In this document: in pieces, positions 17,469-26,888 of the stretch
Numbering within the stretch: position 1 is the stretch's first letter
Layout of the letters: every line of letters starts with the position of its first letter
Source: Porphyromonas canoris
GTDB taxonomy: Bacteria > Bacteroidota > Bacteroidia > Bacteroidales > Porphyromonadaceae
Assembly (NCBI RefSeq): GCF_000769115.1
Contig: NZ_JQZV01000013.1
Span: 351,603 to 415,602 of the forward strand
Length of the DNA: 64,000 nt
Direction: 5' to 3'
The notes under the pieces: model-generated
What the model was told of the DNA's origin: nothing
The model's database searches: none
Seen by the model: the letters and a program-made list of their open reading frames with translations, nothing else
Position numbers and translations under genes: made by a program

Positions 17469-18929
17469 TTATAGTTGTGGGGCAATGAGCCTGCAGACAG
17501 AACACCACATCTTTCTGAATATAGAGAGTTGGCTCCATCTGTTTAGAGGCTCTTTATGGGCAGTCTTCATATCTCTCTCTATATCCGCCACGAGAGACGA
17601 GGCAAGATCGGAGTTGTATATGATACCTGTTATTTCAAAGTTGTGTTCAAGGCTTCTGGCATCCAGGTTGGCAGAACCGACGATGCATATCTCTTGGTCT
17701 ATTACCATAATCTTGGAGTGGTTGAAACCCTTTGTGTATCTCATGATTTTGATGCCGGACTTGACCATTTCTTCCGTATAGGAGAGCATTGCAGGCGTAA
17801 CAAAGCGTACATCCGCAATGTCCGGTATAAGGATCTTTACCTCTACGCCGGCAAGAGCCGCTCCTATGAGTGCTCTGTTGAGAGGCTCCGGAGGAAGGAG
17901 ATATGGCGTTACGATGTGTATGCTTCTCTTTGCCGTCAGAAGTGCTTTTGTCATTACTTGTTGCAAGATGAACCACTGATCGGTGGGAGAAGAGGGGAAG
18001 AAGAGAGCCGGAATGCTTGGAACGGAAGCCGATGAGTCCGTTTGTGTTTCTGTGTCGTAGATGCTTTTCGGGAGGAGTCGCCGTGTTGCGATGTACCAGT
18101 CTACCATGAAAGCATTCTCCAGAAGCTTTACACCGTCTCCCTCTATCCTGAAATGGGAGTCTTTCCACACGCCCGATTTTGTGCCGTGTATATATCTGTC
18201 AGCAACGTTCATCCCTCCCAAGTAGCCTGTTTTACCGTCTATCACCACTATCTTTCTATGGTTGCGGTAGTTGGCTTTATTGGTTAAGAAGGGGAAGACT
18301 ACGGGTAAGAACGCTCCCACTTCCACGCCTCCCTGTTTCAATTCTTTCCAAAAAGCTCTTTTGGTTTTAAGGCTTCCGAGGTGGTCGTAAAGGACTCGCA
18401 CCATGACGCCTTCGGCTGCTTTCGCAATGAGAGCCTCCTTGAGACGATGTCCGATATTGTCATCCACAATGATGTAGTACTGCATATGGATGTGGTGTTT
18501 GGCTTCTTTGATGTCCTGCAGAAGTGCTTCGTACTTGTTTTTTGCCTGAGTGAAAAACTTAATATCCGAAATGGTCGTGAGAGGTACACCCAACTGCTTC
18601 TCCGGAATAGAGAAGATACTTTTGTAGGAGTCGTTGTCTACTTCTACCTGCGGAGGGAGTTCCCCTCTTCCGGGGTAGTCCATAGACATTATTCTTTGGA
18701 AGCGACGAAGCGGAATGAGAGGCTTTCCCCTGAATTCTATTCCAAAAAAGAAGTAGAGAAAAAGACCTACGGGAGGAACGAGTATGAGCACAAGAATCCA
18801 GTTTACCGCCTTTAACGGCTGGCGGTTTTGGCTGATGATGACAAGAATGACGCCGAGAACCAGAAAAAAATAGAACAGCTGCCAAAATAGATCCAACGAA
18901 CTATTCGTATCAAATAAAAAGTAACTCAT
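17469..18929 (-). CDS. cls: Cardiolipin synthase
   Basis: An inner-membrane phospholipase-D-family enzyme that makes cardiolipin from two phosphatidylglycerols. It has 486 residues. Two N-terminal helices (about 9-29 and 39-62) anchor it. Two HKD motifs form the active site: HRKIVVIDGKTGYLGGMNVAD (about 226-246) and HSKIMVIDQEICIVGSANLDARS (about 405-427). The hallmark WILVLILVPPVGLFLYFFFG membrane segment is present. It ends with a basic tail. It is adjacent to the polyprenyl synthase (12 bp) and follows rsmD (20 bp). Confidence 0.95.
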   Translation of the reverse strand: MSYFLFDTNSSLDLFWQLFYFFLVLGVILVIISQNRQPLKAVNWILVLILVPPVGLFLYFFFGIEFRGKPLIPLRRFQRIMSMDYPGRGELPPQVEVDNDSYKSIFSIPEKQLGVPLTTISDIKFFTQAKNKYEALLQDIKEAKHHIHMQYYIIVDDNIGHRLKEALIAKAAEGVMVRVLYDHLGSLKTKRAFWKELKQGGVEVGAFLPVVFPFLTNKANYRNHRKIVVIDGKTGYLGGMNVADRYIHGTKSGVWKDSHFRIEGDGVKLLENAFMVDWYIATRRLLPKSIYDTETQTDSSASVPSIPALFFPSSPTDQWFILQQVMTKALLTAKRSIHIVTPYLLPPEPLNRALIGAALAGVEVKILIPDIADVRFVTPAMLSYTEEMVKSGIKIMRYTKGFNHSKIMVIDQEICIVGSANLDARSLEHNFEITGIIYNSDLASSLVADIERDMKTAHKEPLNRWSQLSIFRKMWCSVCRLIAPQL

Positions 18930-18949
18930 ACGCGCTCTACTCTGTTATT

Positions 18950-19486
18950 TCATGGGACAAACAGTATGCTGAAATTGACCGACCCGTACACCTTATGGCT
19001 GTAAAAGCAGGGATGAGAAGAGAAAGAGATTGTACCCGGATGCTCTATAATAATGGTACTGCCACTGTGCACTGTCCCGTGCTTTATCAACAGGTCCGGT
19101 ATCTCCTCTATATTGTCAAGAGCATAAGGCGGATCGGCAAAGACGATGTCGAAACTCCCTCTTCTGCTCTCGATGAAGCGGAAAGCATCGGACAGTATCG
19201 GGCGATACGCAGGGTCTTTCAGGGTATCGGCGAGCTTCTGAAGGAAGAGATAGTGTCGCTTATCCTTTTCGACCGCCACCACGGAGCGGCATCCTCTCGA
19301 CAGGAATTCCAATCCGATGCTCCCCGTACCTGCAAAGAGATCCAAAACACTCTTTCCATCCCAATCGAAGATATTTTCCAGAACATTGAACAAATTCTCT
19401 TTGGCAAAGTCCGTTGTAGGACGAGCTTTGAACCCGGAAGGTACTTCAAAGCGACGTTTGCCATATTTTCCGCGTATTATTCTCAT
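18950..19486 (-). CDS. rsmD: 16S rRNA (guanine(966)-N2)-methyltransferase RsmD
   Basis: A SAM-dependent methyltransferase that modifies G966 of 16S rRNA. It has 178 residues, as usual. It starts MRIIRGKYGKRRFEVPSG and TRPTTD-like RPTTDFAKENLFNVL. The SAM loop is LDLFAGTGSIGLEFLSRG (about 49-66) and the catalytic motif is DIVFADPPYAL (about 112-122), the DPPY expected for N2/N6 methylation. It follows the DUF3822 gene by 4 bp, a pairing common in Bacteroidetes. Confidence 0.95.
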   Translation of the reverse strand: MRIIRGKYGKRRFEVPSGFKARPTTDFAKENLFNVLENIFDWDGKSVLDLFAGTGSIGLEFLSRGCRSVVAVEKDKRHYLFLQKLADTLKDPAYRPILSDAFRFIESRRGSFDIVFADPPYALDNIEEIPDLLIKHGTVHSGSTIIIEHPGTISFSSHPCFYSHKVYGSVNFSILFVP

Positions 19487-19490
19487 GTTC

Positions 19491-20279
19491 TTATTGCAGA
19501 TAAAGGTGGCATATCTCTTCGGGAGAGGTGTATGCCGTGTACTCTTTTATCCTTTCGCCGAAGTAGAGAGAAAGGGTCGGGCTATCCGCTCCTTCTGCCC
19601 AAAGTGTCAGCGAATCGTTATGTGCATTCATTCCCAAGCCTCTCCAGATTCGTGTCAGATGGTATATGGCATCTTCTGCATGGGGAGCAATGACACTGTT
19701 TCCAAGTAGCAACTTCCCCTGTTCCGCGGCTGCAACGTTCAGACTACCGCCGGAAAAAGCGGCGTGTACCACCTTAGAACCGGTCGTCAGAGAGGCTTCC
19801 ACCGATTGTCGGATAAGCTCCGCAAGGATATGATGATAGCTTGGATTGGAAAAAGAGCGCAGTCCGAGGCTGTAAAGAGGTTCGTCCATGGAGAAGCTCA
19901 TCGCCATTCCGCCGTTGTGCGGTATGCGTAAGATCAGCTCTTTTTTCTCTTCTGCGTCTTCCGTCAGAGCGTGTTGAGTAAAGCCCAAAGTGCTTTTCTG
20001 AGACAGCTCTTCCGGCATCAGCATTACCTCTAAAGGCTCCACGAAGATTTTTGTGGAGTGGAAAGGCAGTGAGAGGGGAGTGTGCAGGAACAGCACTTCC
20101 TTTACTTGCTCCGAAAGAGAGAGCGATAGCGTGCTTTCGGGAAAAGGAGTGCTGAAAGAGACCAAAAGAGCCGAGCTCTCTTTGTCTCTCGCATAAAAAG
20201 AAAGTCCATCCGTTGTGATGCGGATGGACGTATGAAGTTGTTGAGACTTTTGTGGATGTATATCCGCTAACTCTACCAT
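19491..20279 (-). CDS. DUF3822 family protein
   Basis: A Bacteroidetes-specific family with no known role, often encoded beside rsmD. With the ATG before VELADIHPQ it has 262 residues. An earlier frame-open start would run into the upstream gene, so this start is preferred. The protein has an actin/hexokinase-like alternation of strands and helices, including HAAFSGGSLNVAAAEQGKLLLGNS and AEDAIYHLTRIWRGLGMN. The last is a weak resemblance to ASKHA-fold proteins, which I infer and cannot confirm. There is no signal peptide or membrane helix. Confidence 0.8.
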   Translation of the reverse strand: MVELADIHPQKSQQLHTSIRITTDGLSFYARDKESSALLVSFSTPFPESTLSLSLSEQVKEVLFLHTPLSLPFHSTKIFVEPLEVMLMPEELSQKSTLGFTQHALTEDAEEKKELILRIPHNGGMAMSFSMDEPLYSLGLRSFSNPSYHHILAELIRQSVEASLTTGSKVVHAAFSGGSLNVAAAEQGKLLLGNSVIAPHAEDAIYHLTRIWRGLGMNAHNDSLTLWAEGADSPTLSLYFGERIKEYTAYTSPEEICHLYLQ

Positions 20280-20307
20280 ATACCAATGTATGTGATAAGC
20301 AATCTCA

Positions 20308-21012
20308 TTAGAATTCTTTTTCCCAGTTTCCTGCGTAGTTGTTGACTTCAACAAGAGAACCAACCTTTAGACCGGGGAACTTTTCCAACTTTTCAGTTCT
20401 GTCTTTAAGGTTCTTAAGCTGATGCTTATCGAGGTCTCCCAAGTATACATCGTAGTCCACAGAGGCTTCAAAGATACGGATGTCGAAACCGGAAGCGGTC
20501 TTAACACTTGCAGTATCCATTTTGAAGCTGGCGTTTGTTCCCGGAACTATGCCGATGGAAGAGACGTCAAAATTTTCTCCGAAAAGAGCAAGCTTCGCAT
20601 TAGCCCAAGTGGTATCACGAAGGAAATACTTGTTTTCTCCGTACACAAGACCTTTTTCTGTTGCTTCTTTCCAGTTTCCTGTTGCACGAGCTTTGGCTGT
20701 GATGGCGGCTGCAGATGCTTCTGTAAGACCGTCTTCACGTTGTTTTTCTGTAAGTTCACCCTCTTTCAAAACAGTAGGAATACGTCCATTGTTCAGGAAG
20801 TCTTCCAGCTCCGCAAAATTAGCGGCATGTCTGTTGTATTGTGTCTTAAAAGAGATCTGTGCTGTACGAATGTCTATCAGTCTCTCGATAATAGGTTTCT
20901 CACGTTCGGTCTTTTTCTTTTTGAAGTTGATAGGCGTGAGAATACTCATAGCAGACACGTAAGCCAAGCCAACGATGGCGGCTACCAATAAAATTTTGAC
21001 TATTACTTTCAT
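20308..21012 (-). CDS. Conserved anchored protein of unknown function
   Basis: No named family is recognised. With the ATG before KVIVKILLVAA it has 234 residues; the longer open frame upstream encodes a basic, unstructured stretch and overlaps the divergent promoter region, so it was rejected. One N-terminal helix (about 3-25) is followed by a basic patch (NFKKKKTEREK) and a helical region with KPIIERLIDIRTAQISFKTQ, similar to the pilin-like layout of an anchored, periplasmic or extracytoplasmic domain. It is the first gene of a run with DUF3822 and rsmD, and divergent from the RecD-like helicase. Confidence 0.75.
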   Translation of the reverse strand: MKVIVKILLVAAIVGLAYVSAMSILTPINFKKKKTEREKPIIERLIDIRTAQISFKTQYNRHAANFAELEDFLNNGRIPTVLKEGELTEKQREDGLTEASAAAITAKARATGNWKEATEKGLVYGENKYFLRDTTWANAKLALFGENFDVSSIGIVPGTNASFKMDTASVKTASGFDIRIFEASVDYDVYLGDLDKHQLKNLKDRTEKLEKFPGLKVGSLVEVNNYAGNWEKEF

Positions 21013-21132
21013 GCGGCGTGTATATTGTTTATTTTTGTTCTTTCCGAAGAGTCTCTTTTTTTGACATCCAAAGACAAAAGTAGTAAACTTATTCCAATCC
21101 TTAAAGGGTCTTGAATTAAAAAATAGTATCCT

Positions 21133-22620
21133 ATGATTTTGCCTTCCGGTTTTGGCTTCCAATTTAACCATTTTTTTGGACATGAGATGTCTTCTTCTCA
21201 AAAAAAGGCTCTTTCCTCACTGCTTTCCTATTTTGAGGATGCACCGGATGGAGCTCTTTTTGTTCTCAAAGGGTATGCGGGGACAGGTAAGTCGAGTCTT
21301 GTGGGAGCCCTTTGCAGGACGCTGCTTTTCTACCATAAACCGGTGGTTTTACTGGCTCCGACGGGTCGGGCGGCAAAGGTGCTCGGAGGATATTGCTCTG
21401 CATCGGCATACACCATTCACAGGGTTATATACAGGCAGAAAAGGGTTTCGTTTTTGGAAGAAAGGTTTGACAAAGACAGAAACAGCTATCCGGAGGGAAC
21501 GGTGTTTATCGTGGACGAAGCTTCGATGATAGGGAACGAAGAGGACATATCCGGGATGTTCGGATCGGGCAGACTGCTTGAGGATCTTCTGGATTTTGTA
21601 TTCTCCACATCCGGTTCAAAGGTTGTCTTTATCGGAGATGATGCTCAGCTACCTCCGGTGGGTACTACCATCAGTCCGGCTTTGGATGTCGAATTTTTGA
21701 AGGCTTACTGTTCGGAGATTCACTCCGCCGTGCTTACGGACATCGTTCGTCAGGCTGAGCAGAGCGATATTGTCCGTTTGGGCGCACTGCTTAGAGATCA
21801 CATCCTGCTGTTGCAACAGGAGCTTTCGGCTACGGGAAGCACGGAACACGTTTCGCCACTCTCGCCTATACCATTCGTTCCACAGAAAGATGGAGATGTG
21901 TCGATACTTAGAGGGGAGGAGCTGCCTGAGGCTCTGGATCGCTCCATGAGGGATCATTCGGTGGACGATGTAGTGGTCGTTACTCGCTCCAATAAGGATG
22001 CCGAAGCGTTTAATGTAGAGATACGTCGCCGGCAGTTCGACTATGAGACGGCTCTTGTTCAAGGTGAGCGTCTCATGGTGGTGCGGAACAACTACTTCTA
22101 TTTTCCCGGATGCGAAGAGGAAAAACAGAGACGAACCCCCACCCGATTCTCTGCAAATGGAGAGGTGCTTACCGTAAAACGGCTGGGCAAAGTGCGAGAA
22201 CTCTACAACTTTACCTTTGCAGACGTGACGCTCGAAACCGAAATGGAGGAGCAGTTTGAAGCTAAAGTGATCATGGACAGCCTGCTCAATGCTTCTCCCG
22301 CACTCTCTCCGGAACAGCGACAGGAGCTGTTCGATGAAGTGCGGCAAGACTATCCGGAGCTGACCACTAAGGCACAACTCTATCCGGTGATGCGACAACA
22401 CCCCTATCTGAACGCACTGCAAGTGAAGTATGCCTATGCCATGACGTGCCACAAATCGCAGGGAGGGCAGTGGAGGGATGTCTATGTCTACATCGGTTAT
22501 CTCACGGAGGAGATGATGTCGCTGGATTTCTATCGTTGGCTCTATACGGCTGTAACGAGAGCTACGGGGCATCTCTACTTTGTCAATCCGAGTAAGCTGC
22601 TGTTCGAGATAGAGGAGTAA
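21133..22620 (+). CDS. RecD-like/PIF1-type ATP-dependent DNA helicase
   Basis: A superfamily 1 DNA helicase without a visible nuclease domain. It has 495 residues. Walker A is GYAGTGKSS (47-55), and motif Ia is VLLAPTGRAAKVL. Walker B is VFIVDEASMIG, and motif III is VVFIGDDAQLPPVG. A UvrD-C-like end has YAMTCHKSQGGQWRDVYVYIG and WLYTAVTRA. I start at the first ATG because the short N-terminal segment before SSSQKKALSSLL resembles the same segment in related proteins. It probably acts in DNA repair or recombination, but its exact role is unknown. Confidence 0.88.
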   Translation: MILPSGFGFQFNHFFGHEMSSSQKKALSSLLSYFEDAPDGALFVLKGYAGTGKSSLVGALCRTLLFYHKPVVLLAPTGRAAKVLGGYCSASAYTIHRVIYRQKRVSFLEERFDKDRNSYPEGTVFIVDEASMIGNEEDISGMFGSGRLLEDLLDFVFSTSGSKVVFIGDDAQLPPVGTTISPALDVEFLKAYCSEIHSAVLTDIVRQAEQSDIVRLGALLRDHILLLQQELSATGSTEHVSPLSPIPFVPQKDGDVSILRGEELPEALDRSMRDHSVDDVVVVTRSNKDAEAFNVEIRRRQFDYETALVQGERLMVVRNNYFYFPGCEEEKQRRTPTRFSANGEVLTVKRLGKVRELYNFTFADVTLETEMEEQFEAKVIMDSLLNASPALSPEQRQELFDEVRQDYPELTTKAQLYPVMRQHPYLNALQVKYAYAMTCHKSQGGQWRDVYVYIGYLTEEMMSLDFYRWLYTAVTRATGHLYFVNPSKLLFEIEE

Positions 22621-22745
22621 GTGTTGTCAGACTCGCTTCGTCGGAGAGGAAGATGTGGGGGATAAAATGCTTCTCCGGATTGGGAAAATTTTCCAAAAGA
22701 AAAGAGCAGAAATATTGTTCCGGATAGAGGGCGAACGGCTCTCTA

Positions 22746-23291
22746 TTTTTATATATTCCATCCCGAAAAATGCCCACTTTTTTCTTGCTCTCTATTTTGA
22801 TCGGAGAGGTCATTTTCAGAGCACGACCGAACTGTTAAATTTGGGTTGTTTTATTAACACAAATTCCGATACTTGTTAAGCCAAAACGCTAAACAAGCAT
22901 ATTTTGTCGGCTTAACGTGTTTAATTTTTCAACGAACACGTTTAGTGATTTCATTAAACACGTTTACCGGATTCGATTAACGTGTTTAACCAAAATCGTT
23001 AAGGCTCTAATAATCAGTATTCTATCTGTTTTTGCTCTAAAAAGCACCTAAAAAGGCAGATTTCTCTATTAAGAAATATTTGCGATCGTGAGTATTAAAA
23101 TTCACACCAATTAATGCGAAAAAGCCCCATGAAATGGACTGAGAAAAATTTTTTCTCAAATTCGGGCTCATTTGTACCGATTTGTTTTGTAGTGTTTTAT
23201 GGCTAAAAGAGGAATTATTTCTGTTTTTAAGTCATCTCTGAGAGGTTCAAATCTCTATTTTGGAGTAGCTCTATTTTTATATAAAACATCC
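22746..23291 (+). repeat. Interspersed repeat, copy B (full length, 546 bp)
   Basis: Left border TTTTTATATATTCCATCC, right border TTTTTATATAAAACATCC. All internal blocks are present: the CAGAGCACGACCGAACTG block, the TTAAGCC/GGCTTAA hairpin, four ACGT-centred sites at 22915, 22938, 22960 and 22980, and the AAATTCACACC...GCCCCATGAAA block. It lies between a rightward helicase gene and the tandem array. Confidence 0.9.
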
Positions 23292-23910
23292 TCTTCTGCC
23301 CCCTTTTATTCTTGTGAAAAAAGTGCCTATATGGTACGGTTGAGGAGTGATTATATGGGGTTGCGTAACCGGCTGTGAAAGCATGATATTTTTGATTCCA
23401 AGAGGGAAGAGCCGAGAGGTGTAAAGAGAGGGCTTTTTTGTGTTAATCGACCCTGCTTGAGGTGCTATCGAGATATAGGAGAGAGGGAGGCTTTGCTGTT
23501 GATAGCAGTATCTTAAAAGATTGGAGGGAATAGACGGATATTGAGAGGTGCAAGGCCTTGACGCTGCTTACAAAGCTTCACAAGATTGAAAGCGACAGTC
23601 CGGGTATCGAGATGTGCGAAACGACTCTCTTTTTTCGTCTCGTTTGGAGATTTTGAGATGGCTTTCCCAAGAAACAGATCTGGTCGGGGCACCATTCTTG
23701 GCTTTTAAGAGGAGGCTCAATAATGGTAGTGCAGTGCGCTAAAAGGGGAGATTGCAATGGATTTTTCACAAGTCAATATCTCCCTTAATGTGTTGTGTTT
23801 ATCACCGGTTTGGGGTTATTTGTTCTGCTCTTCGGTAACATTTTACTCTTTAACAAGGTTGCTCTCCATCGGCTGAGGCTTCTCCATTTTTCTTTACGAT
23901 AATGCTTTCT
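23292..23910. other. Unassigned non-coding stretch
   Basis: About 600 bp with no ORF that reads like a protein, no recognised RNA and no repeat shared with the rest of the window. The last part (from about 23,830) begins to resemble the 132-bp unit next door, in degraded form. Confidence 0.4.
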
Positions 23911-24705
23911 TCTTTGATAGATGCTCTTTTGTCTTGAGTAAAGGCTTACACTCTTCTCTCTTTAGCTCTGTTTTATCTTTTGATGGTAGATTTCTCGTAT
24001 TTGGTTAAGGGCTGTCCGTTTCTGTTTTCGGTTGTGTTTTCTTCTTTGATGGAGACTCCTTTGTCTTACCCTAATGATTGCACTCTTCTCTCTTTAGCTC
24101 TGTTTTATCTTTTAATGGTAGATTTTGTATGTTGGGTTAAGGGTTGTTCATTTCTGTTCTCGGTTGTCTCTTTTTCTTTGATAGATGCTCTTTTATCTTG
24201 AACTAATGATTGCGCTCTTCTCCCTTTAGCTCTGTTTTACCTTTTCATGATAGATTCTGTGTGTTGGGTTAAGGGCTGTCCGCTTCTGTTCTCGGTTGTT
24301 TTTCTCCTTTGATTAGATGTTCTATTGTCTTGGACTAATGATTACGCTCTTCTCCCTTTAGCTCTGTTTTATCTTTTGATGGTAGATTTTGTGTGTTTGG
24401 TTAAGGGTTGTCCGCTTCTGTTTTCGGTTGTCTCTTTTCCTTTGATAGATGCTCTTTTGTCTTGGACTAATGATTACGCTCTTCTCTCTTTAGCTCTGCT
24501 TTGCCTTTCAATGGTAGATTTTGTATGTTGGGTTAAGGGTTGTCCGTTTCTGTCCTCGGTAGTCTCTTTTCCTTTGATAGAGACTCTTTTGTCTTGGACT
24601 AATGATTACGCTCTTCTCTCTTTAGCTCTGTTTTGCCTTTCAATGGTAGATTTTGTATGTTGGGTTAAGGGTTGTCTGCTTCTTTTCTCGGTTCTCTCTT
24701 GTCTT
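23911..24705. repeat. Tandem array, six units of 132 bp
   Basis: The anchor TTTAGCTCTG recurs at 23961, 24093, 24225, 24357, 24489 and 24621, exactly 132 bp apart each time. Units share blocks such as GGTTAAGGGTTGTCC and ACTAATGATTACGCTCTTCT. Units differ by substitutions, with one compensated pair of indels. 132 is 44 codons; one plus-strand frame reads as a hydrophobic 44-residue repeat but is broken by TGA in several units. The plus strand is T-rich. Confidence 0.93.
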
Positions 24706-24841
24706 TATAGTAGTGTTCTCTTTTTTGTTCGATTGCGAAATGCCTATTCTTATTTTCAGTTGTTTCCTATGCTTTAACGGCAGAATTTTTATAAATATGG
24801 GAGAACGCGAGTCTGTTCTATGCGTGTCGGAGGATATATAA

Positions 24842-24882
24842 AAAAGAGGAACGGCGGTAAGTGAAACCACTTACCGCCGTTC
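24842..24882 (-). terminator. Terminator of the OmpA porin gene
   Basis: GAACGGCGGTAAGTG, loop AAAC, and its exact complement form a 15-bp stem. On the minus strand it is followed by CTCTTTTTT. It lies 32 bp past the porin stop. Confidence 0.93.
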
Positions 24883-24914
24883 GTTTTATTTACTTAGTCG
24901 GGATCGAAGAAGTA

Positions 24915-26264
24915 TTAGTTCTTCACCTCAACTCTTCTTGCCTTGATAGAAAGAGCGTCCTTGCCAGTAAGAACAGGGTCTTTACCTTGACCTGCAGTAG
25001 TGATACGAGATACATCTACACCTTGTTTAGCAAGATATGATTTAAGGGCTTCTGCACGGTTGATAGCAAGTTTGTTGTTAAGAGCTTCAGTACCTGTGTG
25101 GTCGCAGAAACCTGTGATAACAAATTCTACAGTTGGGTTTTCCTTCAATGTAGATACGATTGTTGCCAATTCGTTCTTGTACTTTCTAACATCGATTCTG
25201 TGTGAACCTCTGTTGAAGTGTACTGTTGGAAGGTCAAACTTAACTGCTGCAAGAGCTGCCAAACGAGCTTCTTCTTCTGCCTTTCTGCGAGCAGCTTCTT
25301 CTTCAGCTCTCTTACGAGCAGCTGCTTCAGCTTCTGCCTTTTCGCGAGCCAAACGTTCAGCTTCTGCTTTTTCGCGAGCGATGCGCTCAGCTTCAAGACG
25401 TTCGTTCACTCTGTCTGTAGCCATCTTCTTGATAGCTGAACCAACAGGAGCGTAAAGGATATTGTCTTCCTTGTTTGTGTTGCCAATCTTGTAAACAACG
25501 CCAAGAGCCACTTGACCTACAACACCATAACGAAGCTTGGTACCTGTATTGTCGATACCGTCGAAGTTGTTGTTGTTTTGGATCCAAGCAGTACCTGCCT
25601 TAAGCATTACGTCTACATGCTTGCTTGCGCGAACACGGAAGTCAAGATCTCCACCAAGAGCTAGAGTGAGGTCGTTCTTGAGATCCGAAGTGTTGAACTT
25701 CGCATTGTCGCTAACCTTGTGAAGTGTAGGAGAAAACTTGTAAGCATAAACAGCAGGGCTTAGGATAAGAGCCACCTTGCGGTTTGCACCAGGAGCGAAT
25801 AGAGGAGCCACGTTGAAGTCGAAGTGCAAACCTCCACCCATGTGTACGATCTTAGAATAAACATCCTTGAAAAGCATAGACTCAGCAGGAGCTTTGCTCA
25901 TATCGCCATAGAATGTCTGACCGTTAGGCATTACTCTGTATTGCATTTCTTCTTTCTTTGCGCCTGCAGGAGCGTTTCCGTACTGACCTGTAAGGCTAAG
26001 ACCGAAGAATGGATTGAATTGGTAACCCAATTGCAAGCCACCCATGTAACCAAAGTGGATTTTGTCATGAGCAAGTGTTGCCATATCTCCACCTTGAGTA
26101 AATGGTAAACCACCATAGATACCTATACTCCAGTTAGAGTAGTTTTGCTTAATCTCTTTTTTAATCTTTAGAGCTTCTTCCTTAATAAGTTCTTCTTTTG
26201 TCTGTGCTTGAGCACCTACTGCTAAAAACAACGGAAGAGCAAGATAAAGTCCAATCTTTCTCAT
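24915..26264 (-). CDS. OmpA-family outer membrane protein with A/E/R-rich linker
   Basis: A structural outer-membrane protein that links the membrane to peptidoglycan. It has 449 residues. A signal peptide (MRKIGLYLALPLFLAVGAQA) and a short coiled helix are followed by a beta-barrel domain (about 45-270). A long charged helix follows (about 280-345) made of repeats such as AERIAREKAEAERLAREKAE. The OmpA C-terminal domain (about 345-449) has VEFVITGFCDHTGTEALNNKLAINRAEALKSYL. The pattern matches the two-gene OmpA pair known in Porphyromonas, but only one such gene is present here. A TATCTTTG box lies 140 bp upstream. Confidence 0.92.
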   Translation of the reverse strand: MRKIGLYLALPLFLAVGAQAQTKEELIKEEALKIKKEIKQNYSNWSIGIYGGLPFTQGGDMATLAHDKIHFGYMGGLQLGYQFNPFFGLSLTGQYGNAPAGAKKEEMQYRVMPNGQTFYGDMSKAPAESMLFKDVYSKIVHMGGGLHFDFNVAPLFAPGANRKVALILSPAVYAYKFSPTLHKVSDNAKFNTSDLKNDLTLALGGDLDFRVRASKHVDVMLKAGTAWIQNNNNFDGIDNTGTKLRYGVVGQVALGVVYKIGNTNKEDNILYAPVGSAIKKMATDRVNERLEAERIAREKAEAERLAREKAEAEAAARKRAEEEAARRKAEEEARLAALAAVKFDLPTVHFNRGSHRIDVRKYKNELATIVSTLKENPTVEFVITGFCDHTGTEALNNKLAINRAEALKSYLAKQGVDVSRITTAGQGKDPVLTGKDALSIKARRVEVKN

Positions 26265-26402
26265 TACTTTGTGATGTTAAAAAGTTATTGTTTGTTTGTT
26301 ACCTTCTTATCTATTTTTAGGCGATAATATATTCTGCATTTTCCTAACGGATATAGGCAAAATCATTGTCCATCTTAGGTTTGAAAATGCCATACTTTGA
26401 CG

Positions 26403-26410
26403 CAAAGATA
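26403..26410 (-). promoter_or_regulatory. Promoter -7 box (TATCTTTG) of the OmpA porin gene
   Basis: On the minus strand TATCTTTG matches TAnnTTTG about 140 bp before the start codon, implying a long 5' leader, as is common for abundant Bacteroidetes outer-membrane proteins. The -33 element is not clear. Confidence 0.55.
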
Positions 26411-26755
26411 ATAATTACTTCTTAAACTCAGTCTAATGTTATAAAAATAATGCCTTTAGCCCACTTCTTTTTGTCTTTTCGGGACTATTTCAAGGGTATT
26501 CGAGGGTGTCCCGGAGTATTTTTGTCGCTCCGTTCTTTCGGACTGTCGCTTTGTCTGCTCTTGGAGAAACTTTTCGGTGGAGATACTCTCCTATTTATAT
26601 ATTGGTGTTCGGAGTGTTAAAGATTGTTTGCTTGTAATCTCTGCTCAATATAGAAATCATTTGTAACGTTTTTACTAATAGTATTTTGGGGTGGTTTATT
26701 TTATTTTGGGCGTCCCCTTTTGTCGTGTTAAATAATGATTTTTGGAGCGGAATTG
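26411..26755. other. Divergent spacer between OmpA porin and M23 peptidase genes
   Basis: AT-rich non-coding DNA upstream of two divergent genes. Apart from the promoter boxes at its two ends I see no ORF, repeat copy or strong hairpin here. Confidence 0.4.
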
Positions 26756-26787
26756 TTTGATTCTTTTGCAGTTAAAAGGTATATTTG
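26756..26787 (+). promoter_or_regulatory. Promoter of the M23 peptidase gene
   Basis: TTTG (26756-26759), a 20-bp spacer, then TATATTTG (26780-26787). Both elements match the Bacteroidetes consensus at the usual spacing, about 100 bp before the ATG. Confidence 0.7.
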
Positions 26788-26888
26788 TCGGAAAAGTAGT
26801 GCTTTTGAAGTCGGTTAAAGTAAGGACATGGCTGAAAATAGCTCTGCTTTCGTGGTTATAAATAGATGGTTTAACAGCACAAATTTAT

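Noticed and set aside
21013-21201. Longer start for the anchored unknown protein
   Set aside because: It would place a basic tail before a normal N-terminal membrane anchor and overlap the start of the divergent helicase gene.
22655-22879. Small ORF in repeat copy B and its counterparts in copies A, C and D
   Set aside because: Each uses a different start in non-homologous flanking DNA, and copy E breaks the frame. The sequence is better explained as a conserved non-coding element.
23911-24705. CRISPR array
   Set aside because: The 132-bp units are continuous repeats without unique spacers, and no cas genes are near.
23980-24777. Two open frames (73 and 150 codons) in the tandem array as membrane-protein genes
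   Set aside because: They are slices of the same 132-bp repeat frame, broken by TGA in several units, with no start or ribosome site at the array edge. Kept as a repeat, with the coding idea as a finding.
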